The notes: a model not told the origin generated them from the sequence alone. A stretch of DNA of 64,000 bases from Bacteroidetes bacterium UBA1935 (GCA_002337045.1 DDFF01000003.1:1-64000); one strand, 5' to 3'; counted from the stretch's first letter, positions 16,837 to 26,917 are shown. Made by a program: numbers and translations.

Positions 16837-17790
16837 ATGAAACACTACCTGATAATCCTGTTGTTATTATACCCTGTCTTCTCTATAGGGCAAAGCAAAG
16901 AATTGCTGCAACGTATAGATAGATACAATACCCTGAGACGGCTGAACTATGAAAAGCAATACGACTCTGTAATAGCCATAGCAGCCAAGCTTCCCTTCAG
17001 AGACAGCCTCTATAACTACAGCACAGAGGGATTTATGGTAGAAGCACTGCTGCATAAAGGAGATACCACAAGGGCAATGCGCTATCTTGAAAAAGCCATC
17101 GAGAACCAAAGCTACGAGTCTGCACTAAACATGCACTACAGCCTGGAAGCATTTAAACTGGACAGCAATAAACAATACAAGGAGATTGTTAGAAACTTTG
17201 ATAAGCTATTCAGTAGATACACTTCATCGCTCAACCTACCGTTGATGCAGCTATGCCTGGAAATATACTATACAGACTCTCGAAGCCGCTACCTTTACCT
17301 GATGGCAGAACCGGGCAGTAAAATGCAACTGTATGCAGACAGCTTGCAACGCACCAGCGACCTGATGAATGTGGAGGCTATGAAGAACATATTGCTACAG
17401 TACAAACGTTTCCCCGGCATATCAGATATCGGCCCTGCTTTCTGCAGAAACTTCAGGCATATACTTGCGCATTTTGCTTACCTGCTACCACAAGACACAT
17501 TGATACAATACCTGAAAGAAGCCACACTGAAAGGCCAACTACCTAATTACTACGGCCCCTTCCTGATAGATAAACGCGCATGGCAATACAACCATGTACC
17601 GGAAACTTATGGAGAATACGGTAATGCATCGGACTACAAAGACGGTGTATACCATTGCCCGCCTATTGCAGATATTGACTATGTAGATAAGCGTAGGGCT
17701 GAGTTTCTGTTGCCACCACTCTACACAAAACCACAGGCAGAAAAAATTGTTTTACCAAAAGATTATGATGCTGCTAAACAAAAACATTGA
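16837..17790 (+). CDS. Secreted protein of unknown function, possible helical-repeat
   Basis: I chose ATG 16837 because it begins a signal peptide (MKHYLIILLLLYPVFSIGQ); earlier in-frame ATGs lie inside the TGGAA tract. The 317-residue product has an N-terminal part reminiscent of TPR helices (HKGDTTRAMRYLEKAIENQS). No domain is recognised in the remainder. It is probably periplasmic. The TGGAA tract and repeat copy 2 sit immediately upstream. Confidence 0.65.
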   Translation: MKHYLIILLLLYPVFSIGQSKELLQRIDRYNTLRRLNYEKQYDSVIAIAAKLPFRDSLYNYSTEGFMVEALLHKGDTTRAMRYLEKAIENQSYESALNMHYSLEAFKLDSNKQYKEIVRNFDKLFSRYTSSLNLPLMQLCLEIYYTDSRSRYLYLMAEPGSKMQLYADSLQRTSDLMNVEAMKNILLQYKRFPGISDIGPAFCRNFRHILAHFAYLLPQDTLIQYLKEATLKGQLPNYYGPFLIDKRAWQYNHVPETYGEYGNASDYKDGVYHCPPIADIDYVDKRRAEFLLPPLYTKPQAEKIVLPKDYDAAKQKH

Positions 17791-17801
17791 CCTGCACCCG
17801 A

Positions 17802-17809
17802 TAACTTTG
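17802..17809 (+). promoter_or_regulatory. Possible -7 box (TAACTTTG) of the DinB-family gene
   Basis: TAACTTTG fits TAnnTTTG and ends 20 nt before the start at 17830. No -33 element is at the expected spacing. Confidence 0.4.
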
Positions 17810-17829
17810 CTATCCTAATACAGACAACC

Positions 17830-18342
17830 ATGCATCGTCCGCAAAGCACAGAACATAACCCGTATTTCCTGAAGTATATAGGACTGGTACCAGAAGGCAA
17901 TTATTTCGACCTGCTGATGCAAAACACAGAAGATGTGGTAAGCAGTTTTGCCAGCCTGAGCGAAGAAAAACAAAACTACCGCTATGCACCGGGCAAGTGG
18001 ACACCCAAGCAAATGCTGATGCACTTGATAGATACAGAACGTGGCATGAGCTACCGCGCACTGATAGCAGGCCGTGGCGATAGCGAGCATCTGATACAAA
18101 CACTTGACGAAGACCTGTATGCTGCCAACGCAGTGGTAAACCACCGCAGTATGGACGACCTGCTGGAAGAGTTTGCCGCAGTACGCTTTACCACCCGCAA
18201 GCTGTTTGAAGGCATGACCGAGGAACAAACCACATGGACAGCCAACGTAACCAACGGACGAGCATCTGCCCGCGCACTGGGCTATATGATGATAGGCCAT
18301 GCAGCCCACCATATCAATGTATTGAAGGAAAGGTATCTGTAG
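17830..18342 (+). CDS. DinB-family protein
   Basis: The 170-residue protein is a four-helix DinB/YfiT-type bundle. Candidate metal ligands are in MHLIDTER (about residues 61-68) and GHAAHHINVLKERYL near the C-terminus. Such proteins are thiol-dependent transferases or putative metal-dependent hydrolases, and the substrate cannot be given here. The stop codon abuts that of the convergent gene at 18343. Confidence 0.85.
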   Translation: MHRPQSTEHNPYFLKYIGLVPEGNYFDLLMQNTEDVVSSFASLSEEKQNYRYAPGKWTPKQMLMHLIDTERGMSYRALIAGRGDSEHLIQTLDEDLYAANAVVNHRSMDDLLEEFAAVRFTTRKLFEGMTEEQTTWTANVTNGRASARALGYMMIGHAAHHINVLKERYL

Positions 18343-19173
18343 TTATTCTTTCAGAAATAGCTGTACGTTGCCGCTACTCTTGGCATCGCTGGAAAGGTCT
18401 ACATCGTAAAACTTCTTTTTGGTAATTATCGTCATCCTTGCAGTGCATGGTGGTATAGAACCCTGGCTCTCGGCTATCATGGCTATGCGGCACGATGGCA
18501 TATCTTTACTTACAGATACCCATAGTACGTGCGACTTTGCAGTTAGCAGCTGACTACGGAGGAGTACACTATCGTTCATATATACAGATACGATATCTCC
18601 ATCTATCTGTCCGTTATCTACCAGCATTATTTTTATAGAGTCTTTCTCTGCCTCATCTATCTCTATCAGCTTTTGCACGCTTACAGCCCGGTTAAGCTTT
18701 TCATCTTTCACCGCAATAGCGACTTTATCATTTTGTGGCTTGCGTGGCAGGGGTTTTACCAACCATACTTTACAATTCATCAACCCGAATATCTCATCGT
18801 TTTCTTTCCACTTGCCATCAAAACGCATTATTGTATCAGTAATTCTAAGCTTCATGGTATAGTTACCCAACGCATTGTTTATACCAAAACCAAGCTGCAC
18901 ACCTATGGTGCTATCTTCTTTGAAATATATGGTCGAGTCTTCTTTATGATACACACCACTAATGGTGTAGTGTTCATACTTATCGTTTCCATGATACAGG
19001 TGCGACGTGCCGCTTACAATGCTATCATTGTGAATGAAGATTTCAATCACCAGCTTATCCGGCTTAGAAGACATCAGGTTATAACTATAGTTGCCAACCC
19101 ATTTACCGGATATATCCTGCGCATGCACTTGCAACAAAGAAAGCAGCATTACTACAACGTACACGTATCGCAT
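18343..19173 (-). CDS. Secreted two-domain hypothetical protein
   Basis: The 276-residue protein has a signal peptide (MRYVYVVVMLLSLLQVHAQ). An N-terminal lipocalin-like opening (DISGKWVGNYSY) leads into beta strands. A C-terminal block (DNGQIDGDIVSVYMNDSVLL, IAESQGSIPPCTARMTI, DLSSDAKSSGNVQL) resembles a beta-sandwich module common at the end of Bacteroidota secreted proteins. The function is unknown. Confidence 0.68.
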   Translation of the reverse strand: MRYVYVVVMLLSLLQVHAQDISGKWVGNYSYNLMSSKPDKLVIEIFIHNDSIVSGTSHLYHGNDKYEHYTISGVYHKEDSTIYFKEDSTIGVQLGFGINNALGNYTMKLRITDTIMRFDGKWKENDEIFGLMNCKVWLVKPLPRKPQNDKVAIAVKDEKLNRAVSVQKLIEIDEAEKDSIKIMLVDNGQIDGDIVSVYMNDSVLLRSQLLTAKSHVLWVSVSKDMPSCRIAMIAESQGSIPPCTARMTIITKKKFYDVDLSSDAKSSGNVQLFLKE

Positions 19174-19244
19174 AGATAACTATTTACACATCAAACAAAA
19201 TAAATATTTTCTAAACGGAATGTTATAAAACGAGGGTCTATAAT

Positions 19245-19280
19245 ACAATCGGGCCACAGCATACACTGTGACCCGATTGT
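19245..19280 (-). terminator. Hairpin terminator after the DUF4345-like gene
   Basis: A long imperfect stem (ACAATCGGG..CACAG / CTGTG..CCCGATTGT) lies 21 bp after the stop on the minus strand and is followed by TATTATAG, a weak T-rich run. Confidence 0.65.
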
Positions 19281-19300
19281 TCTGTTGTTCTACTGCCATT

Positions 19301-19714
19301 CTATGCCTTGTTAAGGCGCTTAGGATACACAAGCATCAAACCAAGCGAACAGGCAAACAAAAAGCTTTCAATATTCAGCCATTTGCTGCCAAAATCGCCC
19401 AGAGGCCCCTCGTGTATCAGCGTTATAACGCGCGATAGTGCGTAGAACCCCCATAGCATGGTCAAAAATACCAGTGCTATTTTTCTGTCTTTAGCCAAGA
19501 GGTAAATAAGGCAAATAACAATGGTAAGCCCCACACCACCATACACACCACGAATGGAACTATAGGCATCGTTATTGGGCAGTTTTACCTGTACAAGGTC
19601 CATCACCATCTGCGGGCTGAAGAATGCCATGACACTAACCATCAAAAGAGAGCATGCAGAGAATAAAATCAGTACTGCTGCGCTGATGTTTACAAATCTG
19701 TTATTACTTTTCAT
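19301..19714 (-). CDS. DUF4345-like membrane protein
   Basis: The 137-residue protein has four predicted membrane helices. The SSIRGVYGGVGLTIVI segment and SRVITLIHEGPLGDFG match the DUF4345 pattern I know from Bacteroidota. The function is unknown. Confidence 0.72.
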   Translation of the reverse strand: MKSNNRFVNISAAVLILFSACSLLMVSVMAFFSPQMVMDLVQVKLPNNDAYSSIRGVYGGVGLTIVICLIYLLAKDRKIALVFLTMLWGFYALSRVITLIHEGPLGDFGSKWLNIESFLFACSLGLMLVYPKRLNKA

Positions 19715-19808
19715 ATACTTTTATTTTGATGCAAAGCTCACCCATGCACAAAAAATAAATCTTGGCGTACACCAAGATTTATGAGTAGTATGATATGTAA
19801 GCGAAAGA

Positions 19809-20594
19809 TTAGCGGTCTATATCCGTCAGCTTTTCTACCAGTTTATAAAAAGACTGGCGCGGTATGGCAGGCACTGCATGCTTAATAGATTTATTGATGA
19901 ACCCGGGTATGCAAACAACATGGCCATCTTCAAGCCCTTGCAAAGATGCAGCCACCACCTCGTCTGCTTCCATCCACAAATTCAGTCCCTTTATCTTGTC
20001 AAAACGTTTTATATCTGCTTCTTTATGAAAACCTGTATGTGTAAGCCCCGGGCAAAGACTTTGTACCCTGATACCTTTCTGCCCTACTTCCATATGCAAC
20101 GATTCTATAAAACTGTTGACAAACGCTTTTGTTGCAGAATAGATACTACTGCCGGGTGCAGGTATAAATGCAGCCAGTGAAGAAACTGCAATTATATCGC
20201 CTTTCTTTCGCTTCAGCATTTGTGGTAGCATAGCATGTATCAATTGCACGGTAGAAATAGCATGCACATGTATCATACGCAGAGATGCTTGTATATCTTC
20301 TTTTACAAACAGCATCTTTTCTCCATAGCCCGCTGCTGCTACAAAGGCATCTATTCTTATTCCTTGCAGTTGTTGTATCAAATCATCTGCACCTGCAGTC
20401 GCTGCAAGATTCCCTACAAGTATTTTTACGCTGCACTTATACTCCTGCTGCAACTGCTGAGCCATTGCCTGCAGCTTTTCTTCATGCTTATCGCACAGCA
20501 CAAGGCAATACCTATTACGAGCATAGGCACGTGCGAATGCAGTGCCTATGCCCCCGGTAGCCCCGGTTATCAATACTGTTTTTCTTACAGTCAT
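19809..20594 (-). CDS. Short-chain dehydrogenase/reductase
   Basis: The 261-residue protein has the SDR cofactor motif TGATGGIG (residues 10-17), AAAGYG in the NNAG position, an active-site serine in AVSSLAAF and the catalytic YSATK. The sequence after it (CPGLTHTGFHKEAD) fits the classical SDR tail. The substrate is unknown. The gene is 7 bp downstream of the ELWxxDGT gene on the same strand. Confidence 0.9.
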   Translation of the reverse strand: MTVRKTVLITGATGGIGTAFARAYARNRYCLVLCDKHEEKLQAMAQQLQQEYKCSVKILVGNLAATAGADDLIQQLQGIRIDAFVAAAGYGEKMLFVKEDIQASLRMIHVHAISTVQLIHAMLPQMLKRKKGDIIAVSSLAAFIPAPGSSIYSATKAFVNSFIESLHMEVGQKGIRVQSLCPGLTHTGFHKEADIKRFDKIKGLNLWMEADEVVAASLQGLEDGHVVCIPGFINKSIKHAVPAIPRQSFYKLVEKLTDIDR

Positions 20595-20601
20595 GTTCTT
20601 A

Positions 20602-22218
20602 TCATTGTACCACCAATTTACGGCTTACAAAATTGCCATCCACATCTACCTTAATTGTGTAAACACCTGTAGCAATATTTGCTAATTGAATAGTTGCATG
20701 TTTTTGTCCTGCGCTAAGCTGTTGTTGCTGCAAAACACTACCCTTCATATCGCACAATTGAATACTGCCTTTTTGATATGCGGCATTACCTATCTCTATA
20801 TTACAAACAGATTTTGCAGGGTTCGGGTACAGCTCTATGTTTTGCACATTTGCAACCTGTACAATACCTACCGGTTTTGAAGTATCTTCTAAAGACCATA
20901 GTTCGGCACCGTTGCCACTGTAGTTAGCTGCAAAGAATAGCTTACCATCCATTTCCTTAAAACCATTGAATGCTTTTACAGACAAAGGATTTGTTTGCGT
21001 ACCCAATGGGTTTATTACTTTGTGTGTACCTGTATCCGTACCATCAGAAACATACAACTGTGTATCGCCCAAAGAAGTTTGCGCAATGAAGTAGATTTTG
21101 TTTTTATATACTGTCAGGTAAGAAGGTGCTGAGCCATCCGGGCCAGTAATAATATCTGCTAACAGTTTTGTTCCTGCTTTTGTCCCATCGCTTACCATCA
21201 GCTCTATACCGGATGATGATGTAGAACCGCTGAAATACAATTTATCTTTATACACAACCGGCCAACCGGCAAAGTCTACTTTTTTGACACTGTCAGTACC
21301 GGCAATTGTTCCGTCAGTATACCACAACGCATCCGGCGATGTGAAGCCAGAATTCAAATAAATTTTATTTCTCCACGGGATGATAAAGTTGCTGTTAATA
21401 TGATTGAATCCCGGCCTACTGAATATATTAGTACCGGTAGTTGTGCCATCGCTTTCATAAACAATGCTACCTGCCGGCGGTGGAGCACTCACCGTGAAAA
21501 ACAATTTATTGCCAACAGCCACAAAATTTTGCGGATAAGACCCCATCATACCAGTCTTTACATCCTTCAACAATCTTGTACCCGTATCGGTACCATCAGA
21601 TACCCATATTTCATCACCCTCCAGATCTGTAAATGCTTCGAAGTAAAGCTTGCCACCCATCTCGCAATACCCTTTAGGATAACTACCGCCAGTAGGATTT
21701 ATATCCTTAAATAAATAAGTACCTGCATTAGTGCCATCCGTAACCCACAAATCCTGATTACCACCGGCAGATCCATATGCGCTGAAAAACACTTTCCCAT
21801 TAAATGCATAGAAGCTTTCAGGCGTGCTGGATACGCCACCTGCATATATATCCTTTACAAGAGAAGTACCTGTATTGGTACCATCGCTCTGCCACAACTC
21901 TATTCCCTTACCCCCACCACCATCTGCACTGAATACCAGCTTCGAACCATTTAATACAGTAAGGTTTGCAGCCCCAGAACCTAATGGGCCCGCCATAATA
22001 TCTGAAACCAATGTAAGATCGGGATGTAATCCGTTGGTAGAGAAAATCTCATGCCCGTTGGCCAGATTGGTGGCTGTAAAATATAATCTACCGTTCATTA
22101 TTGTCAGTTCTTTGGGATAAGAACTGCCTGCGGGGTTAACATCATACTCGTTGAATATGTACTGAGCATTCACATGTGTACTCAGCAACAAAATAAAAGC
22201 AAGTAAAAAATTACGCAT
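20602..22218 (-). CDS. ELWxxDGT-repeat protein with T9SS type A sorting domain
   Basis: The 538-residue protein has a signal peptide (MRNFLLAFILLLSTHVNAQ) and at least seven repeats centred on [ST]DGT (ELWQSDGT, DLWVTDGT, EIWVSDGT, ALWYTDGT, ELMVSDGT, QLYVSDGT and a variant), which form blades of a beta-propeller-like structure. The C-terminus has YPNPAKSVCNIEI, then GVYTIKV and FVSRKLVVQ, the type A sorting domain recognised by the type IX secretion system. It is likely surface-bound or secreted; the ligand is unknown. Confidence 0.88.
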   Translation of the reverse strand: MRNFLLAFILLLSTHVNAQYIFNEYDVNPAGSSYPKELTIMNGRLYFTATNLANGHEIFSTNGLHPDLTLVSDIMAGPLGSGAANLTVLNGSKLVFSADGGGGKGIELWQSDGTNTGTSLVKDIYAGGVSSTPESFYAFNGKVFFSAYGSAGGNQDLWVTDGTNAGTYLFKDINPTGGSYPKGYCEMGGKLYFEAFTDLEGDEIWVSDGTDTGTRLLKDVKTGMMGSYPQNFVAVGNKLFFTVSAPPPAGSIVYESDGTTTGTNIFSRPGFNHINSNFIIPWRNKIYLNSGFTSPDALWYTDGTIAGTDSVKKVDFAGWPVVYKDKLYFSGSTSSSGIELMVSDGTKAGTKLLADIITGPDGSAPSYLTVYKNKIYFIAQTSLGDTQLYVSDGTDTGTHKVINPLGTQTNPLSVKAFNGFKEMDGKLFFAANYSGNGAELWSLEDTSKPVGIVQVANVQNIELYPNPAKSVCNIEIGNAAYQKGSIQLCDMKGSVLQQQQLSAGQKHATIQLANIATGVYTIKVDVDGNFVSRKLVVQ

Positions 22219-22396
22219 ACAAGAGTTTTATGGTTAATATAAACTTACAACTATTCCTGTATGTTTAGATCATTTATCATTAAGAGCAGATTAAAAAGCT
22301 CTTATACTGTTTTAGTATTTGGTTTAACACAATACTAACAGGCTGATGCTCTACGTTTTGGTAAAGCCACTTGTCTATGTTACAAACCAACAATTT

Positions 22397-23230
22397 ATGA
22401 AACATATCTTCTCATTACTGCTAATATTAAATGCATATGCAGTTGTGGCACAGCCATACACCCAAGCAGATTCTGCCCTGGCAGACAGCTTTCTGCACAA
22501 AGCATGGCGCCAACCATTATTCTCAGCACATAGAGACAAACTATTGGACAGTGCACTGATGATAATACCAACACATGCCTACTATTGGCAACAAAAATCT
22601 ATGCCACTATACAAAGCATGGAAGTACGAAGTGGGTAGGCCATATCTGGACAGTGCCGTAAAATATGACCCGGCACACTGGCTGGACTATGCCGCATTTA
22701 TGACTGCCATGTTTCAGAGAAACTATACAGAAGCCTTGCAGCTTTTTCATCGTGCAAAAGCAAATCCAAAGTGCACCGGTTATGTGATGGACCACCCTTA
22801 CAACTTCTATATTGGGTTGTGCCATTTGCAGCTGAATCATATTGATAGCAGCAAATATTATATAGAAAGCTGTGTGAATGAAACCATCAAAAAACGTGGT
22901 GAGAGTTGGGTGCATCCCAATCATTTCTTTTATCTTGGTATTATACAATACGAGCTGGGAGATTATGAAAAAGCTATAACTACATTCAGCAAGTCTATAA
23001 AAGAATACAAACAGTTTGCAGATGCATACTACTACACCGCACAGTGCTTCGCACGCATGGGGAAATATAAAGACGCGCTGGCCAATGCAGAACTAGCATC
23101 GCAATATTTTAAAGAAGGATATAGCATTCGTGAAGACAATACACTGTATGAGCCATATCCATACCAAATGAGGAAATACTATATGGATGGTATGCTGGGC
23201 TATCTGAAGGAAAAGACAACTACTAACTAA
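22397..23230 (+). CDS. Periplasmic TPR protein
   Basis: The ATG 22397 begins a signal peptide (MKHIFSLLLILNAYAVVAQ); the upstream in-frame start gives no such signal. The 277-residue product has TPR-like helices, the clearest being FFYLGIIQYELGDYEKAITT and ADAYYYTAQCFARMGKYKDA. It probably mediates protein contacts in the periplasm. Its 3' end overlaps the convergent aminotransferase gene by 8 bp. Confidence 0.8.
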   Translation: MKHIFSLLLILNAYAVVAQPYTQADSALADSFLHKAWRQPLFSAHRDKLLDSALMIIPTHAYYWQQKSMPLYKAWKYEVGRPYLDSAVKYDPAHWLDYAAFMTAMFQRNYTEALQLFHRAKANPKCTGYVMDHPYNFYIGLCHLQLNHIDSSKYYIESCVNETIKKRGESWVHPNHFFYLGIIQYELGDYEKAITTFSKSIKEYKQFADAYYYTAQCFARMGKYKDALANAELASQYFKEGYSIREDNTLYEPYPYQMRKYYMDGMLGYLKEKTTTN

Positions 23231-24497
23231 TAGCTTTCTTTATCTCAGCAATGAGCATATCAATCTCATTTGTGTTGTTATAAATGTGGGTAGATACGCG
23301 TAGCGAGTTCAATCCGTTTTCTGCAACACTGCGGATGCGAATCTTATTTGCTGCACATTGTTCATAAAACTTTGTGTATTCTACACCTTTTATACGGAAA
23401 CCATTTACCGCACAGTGACTGCAGTCTTCAGTGGGTGTTATCAGTTCTACCCTGTCGCCCAATATCAGCAATTGCTGCTGTGTGTAATTGCCAAGATATT
23501 TAATACGGTTATGGATGTTCTCCATACCTATTGTTTCAATAAAATCTATCGCCGCATCTACACCTTTATACAACCCTGAAGCCTGTGTACCGCCATAGTA
23601 GCGATGCGCGCTGTCTGCATACTTACCCATCTTAGGTGTTTCCAACGCCATATCCCACTTGCCATTATCGCTGCCACCACCTACAAAATATGTTTGCAAC
23701 ACCTCCTGAAATGCTTTGCGCACATACAGAAAACCTGTACCCTTAGGGCCTAGCATCCACTTGTGGCAGCAAGATGCATAGGTATCGCAACCCATGTCAT
23801 GCAAATCGAGCATTAGCATACCGGGGCCATGCGCACCGTCTATTATAGAATAGATATTGCGCTCTCTTGCCAGCGTGCATATTTCTTTCACAGGCAGTAT
23901 CTGCCCTTGTGTGCATGGTATATGTGGCACAGCTATCACACGTGTACGATTTGTTATCAATGCTTCAATACGCTCCAGCGTTTCTGCTGCAGTAGATGTA
24001 GGTGTAAAAGTTTTGATAACTATACCATGCAGTTTCCTGCGGTTCAGCCACGGAAAGGCATTCCCCACATGCTCATGCGTTGTAAGTATTACTTCATCAC
24101 CTTTGCGTAGTGGTACGCCCCAACACCCGATGTTGATACCATCTGTTACATTATGCGTCAGTGCTATTTCATTTTCATCTGCACCTACAAAAGCAGCCAG
24201 CTTCTTTGCTGTGTTTTCCCATCCGCCATAACCACCGTGATGATCACCTTCCATCATACCATTTTTCACTGCTTCTATTACAGGATATGGCGATGGACCC
24301 ATCGTGCCGTTATTCAGGTAAGTCAGTTCTTTGGTAAGTGGGAAGAGTTGCCTTACGTTCTGCCAGTATTTTTCGTCGTCTTTTGCTATTGGCTTATCAG
24401 CCTTTACAGACTGCATAGCAGCCATCGCTTCCATTTCTACAAAAGACATTGCAGAAAGAACGGAAGCTGTTCTCAAAAAATTACGACGATTGAACAT
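23223..24497 (-). CDS. Class V PLP aminotransferase-like protein, Tat-type signal
   Basis: The 424-residue protein starts MFNRRNFLRTASVLSAM, a twin-arginine-type signal, so it is probably exported folded. The core is class V aminotransferase/cysteine desulfurase-like: LTHNVTDGIN, IDGAHGPG (the Asp that holds the pyridine N) and CCHKWMLGPKGTGF, whose lysine should bind PLP. The closest named relatives are isopenicillin-N epimerase-like proteins; the actual reaction is unknown. Confidence 0.88.
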   Translation of the reverse strand: MFNRRNFLRTASVLSAMSFVEMEAMAAMQSVKADKPIAKDDEKYWQNVRQLFPLTKELTYLNNGTMGPSPYPVIEAVKNGMMEGDHHGGYGGWENTAKKLAAFVGADENEIALTHNVTDGINIGCWGVPLRKGDEVILTTHEHVGNAFPWLNRRKLHGIVIKTFTPTSTAAETLERIEALITNRTRVIAVPHIPCTQGQILPVKEICTLARERNIYSIIDGAHGPGMLMLDLHDMGCDTYASCCHKWMLGPKGTGFLYVRKAFQEVLQTYFVGGGSDNGKWDMALETPKMGKYADSAHRYYGGTQASGLYKGVDAAIDFIETIGMENIHNRIKYLGNYTQQQLLILGDRVELITPTEDCSHCAVNGFRIKGVEYTKFYEQCAANKIRIRSVAENGLNSLRVSTHIYNNTNEIDMLIAEIKKAIS

Positions 24498-24576
24498 AGG
24501 GGGCTGTTAGTTTGACTTAAATATAAGATTAATGAATGTAAATCCTGAAGGAGGAAGGGGTGATAATTTGCGGCAA

Positions 24577-24606
24577 TAAAAAAAGGGTTGATTTCTCAAC
24601 CCTTTT
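24577..24606 (-). terminator. Intrinsic terminator of tRNA-Gln
   Basis: The minus strand forms an 11-bp stem (AAAAGGGTTGA / TCAACCCTTTT) with a GAAA loop and continues into a T tract, beginning 4 nt after the tRNA 3' end. Confidence 0.9.
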
Positions 24607-24609
24607 AAG

Positions 24610-24680
24610 TAGTCCGACCTGGATTCGAACCAAGACTAACTGAACCAAAATCAGTTGTGCTACCTTTACACCATCGGACT
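24610..24680 (-). tRNA. tRNA-Gln (anticodon UUG)
   Basis: The minus strand folds as a tRNA: a 7-bp acceptor stem AGTCCGA/TCGGACT with discriminator A, a D-arm with GGTAGC, an anticodon loop TTTTGGT giving UUG, and a T-arm GGTTCGAATCC. CCA is not encoded. A promoter and a terminator flank it closely. Confidence 0.95.
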
Positions 24681-24700
24681 CACTGGTGTCATTGGGATTG

Positions 24701-24732
24701 CAAAGGTAATAGCTGTTTTGAAAACAGACAAA
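24701..24732 (-). promoter_or_regulatory. Promoter of tRNA-Gln (-33 TTTG, -7 TACCTTTG)
   Basis: TACCTTTG (24701-24708, minus) is preceded after 20 nt by TTTG (24729-24732), the standard Bacteroidota sigma-ABfr arrangement. The tRNA 5' end lies 20 nt downstream. Confidence 0.85.
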
Positions 24733-24868
24733 CTTTTCTCACAATTATTTTTTTAGAATAAATAACATTCGGGGATAAATATGCGCCTCCATTCGCACCT
24801 CACTCATTTGAAAATCATGTTTTTGGAGTAGGTTTGCAATCAATACCCATTTTAATACTTTTCTACAC

Positions 24869-26893
24869 ATGTCTATAGCGGCAAACCCGCGTCAGTTCGT
24901 TATTCGAACCATATTCATCAGCATGGCTATCATCATGCTGATACGTCTCTTTTTTCTGCAGGTGGTAGAAGATAAATACAAGGTGATGGCAAATGATATC
25001 GCCATCTTCCGCAAAGTTGTTTATCCGCCACGTGGTGCTATATTGGATAGACGAGGAAAACCCATGCTCTATAACGAGCGTGTATACGATTTGATGGTAA
25101 CACCGGGAAGTGTCAGCAAGTCGCTCGATACACAATCGCTCTGCGAAGTGTTGGGGATTACTACCCAGGACTTTACCAAAATGCTAAACAAAACCCGCAT
25201 TAAAAGCGGGCCAATGCGTAAGGGTGTTTTCATTGAAGAAATGAGCGCACAGCAAACAGCACGTTTTCAGGAAAACATGTACAATTTCCCGGGCTTTGAA
25301 ATGGCAGAACGCTTCAGGCGTACCTACCCGCGTGCCAGTGCTGCATTGATGCTGGGATATATTGGTGAAGTATCGCCCGATATGTTGAAGAAAGAACAAT
25401 ACGCTTCTTATCAGCAAGGCGACTACACAGGCATGAACGGGCTGGAACGCAGCTATGAGGATGTACTACGCGGACAACGTGGTGTACACTTTCTGGAGCG
25501 TGATAACTTCAACCGTCCGCGCGAACCTTATAAAGGTGGCACACTTGATACACAAGAGGTAGCGGGTAGAAATCTGGAACTGTATCTGGATGCAGAACTA
25601 CAGGAGCTGGGCGAAAAACTGATGCGCAATAAACTGGGCGCTGTTGTAGCCATAGACCCAAAAACAGGTGGCATACTGGCTATGGTAAGCGCACCTAACT
25701 ACGACCCCAACCTGCTGCGAGGCACAGAACGCACCAAAAACTACAGCAAGCTATATCGCGATGCAACAAAACCATTGCTGAACCGAGCAACACAGGCATA
25801 TTACCAACCCGGCTCAACGATGAAGCCTATGACAGCATTGATAGGGCTTGATGTAGGGGCTATCACACCTTCATTCGGCTATCCTTGTGCAGGTGGTTAT
25901 TATGCGTGCGGCAAGCGCATTGGCTGTACCCACACAGGTGGTGGCCACGCTGCCAATCTGCGATTGGCAATGGCACACTCTTGCAACTCTTACTTCGTTC
26001 ACGTTTTCAGGCTGATTGCAGACAATAAAAAGTTTGGCGGCGTTAAGAATGGTGTACAGGCATGGCACAAATACTGTAACGACTTCGGCTTCGGACACCC
26101 TACCGGTGTAGATATTCCTTTTGAGATGAGCGGTAAAGTACCGGATTCTAATACCTACAACCGAATGTATAACGGTTCATGGAACTCTTGTACCATGCTC
26201 TTCGTAGGTATGGGACAGGGCGAGATAGCATTGACGCCTATACAGCTTGCCAATGCCATGTGCATCATTGCAAACAAAGGCTATTACTACACACCGCATT
26301 TTGTAAAATCGATAGGGAATAATACGAACGATCCTTTGCTGAAAAAGTATCACGAAAAACACGTGGTAACACATATACCCGATACATTCTTTGATGTGGT
26401 AGCAAAAGGTATGCAGGATGTGGTAGAACATGGTACAGGCACTGTTGCTAAAATGGAGGGTATAGAAATATGTGCCAAAACAGGTACGGTAGAAAACAAA
26501 GCAGTGGTAAACGGACAGGCGATGAAGATGAAAGACCACTCTGTATTCGTAGCATTTGCACCGAGGGTGAACCCGAGAATTGCGATAGCAGTGGTGGTAG
26601 AAAATGCAGGCTTTGGTGCATCGTGGGCGGGCCCGGTTGCCAGCCTGATGATTGAGAAATACCTGCTTGACAGTGTATCGAGCAAACGCAAAGGGCTGCA
26701 GGAAAAAATGTACAATGCCAACCTTGTAAACAAATACACCTACGTGATAGACTCTGCACAACGCCTGCGAGATGCTGCAAGGATGCAACGCAGAGAAGAC
26801 GAGAAACGTATTGTGGATAGCATCGCCTTTGCTAAAGATTCTATCAAAGCAATGCGATTCTTCAACAAGTATTACATTAAGAAAAACAAATAA
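24869..26893 (+). CDS. mrdA: Penicillin-binding protein 2 (class B transpeptidase)
   Basis: The 674-residue protein has one N-terminal membrane segment (IFISMAIIMLIRLFFLQVV), the PBP dimerisation region with PPRGAILDRRGKP, and the transpeptidase motifs SxxK (GSTMK, Ser316), SCN (371-373) and KTG (537-539). It cross-links peptidoglycan for cell elongation. rodA follows after 24 bp, as in most bacteria. The mreBCD genes often found upstream are absent; a tRNA gene lies there instead. The C-terminus carries a charged tail of about 70 residues rich in Arg/Lys/Asp. Confidence 0.94.
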   Translation: MSIAANPRQFVIRTIFISMAIIMLIRLFFLQVVEDKYKVMANDIAIFRKVVYPPRGAILDRRGKPMLYNERVYDLMVTPGSVSKSLDTQSLCEVLGITTQDFTKMLNKTRIKSGPMRKGVFIEEMSAQQTARFQENMYNFPGFEMAERFRRTYPRASAALMLGYIGEVSPDMLKKEQYASYQQGDYTGMNGLERSYEDVLRGQRGVHFLERDNFNRPREPYKGGTLDTQEVAGRNLELYLDAELQELGEKLMRNKLGAVVAIDPKTGGILAMVSAPNYDPNLLRGTERTKNYSKLYRDATKPLLNRATQAYYQPGSTMKPMTALIGLDVGAITPSFGYPCAGGYYACGKRIGCTHTGGGHAANLRLAMAHSCNSYFVHVFRLIADNKKFGGVKNGVQAWHKYCNDFGFGHPTGVDIPFEMSGKVPDSNTYNRMYNGSWNSCTMLFVGMGQGEIALTPIQLANAMCIIANKGYYYTPHFVKSIGNNTNDPLLKKYHEKHVVTHIPDTFFDVVAKGMQDVVEHGTGTVAKMEGIEICAKTGTVENKAVVNGQAMKMKDHSVFVAFAPRVNPRIAIAVVVENAGFGASWAGPVASLMIEKYLLDSVSSKRKGLQEKMYNANLVNKYTYVIDSAQRLRDAARMQRREDEKRIVDSIAFAKDSIKAMRFFNKYYIKKNK

Positions 26894-26917
26894 GAAAGCA
26901 CTACATCATAAGTTTTC

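Noticed and set aside
22281..22304. Hairpin TAAGAGC/GCTCTTA in the divergent spacer before the TPR gene
   Set aside because: It is short, with a 10-nt loop and no supporting context.
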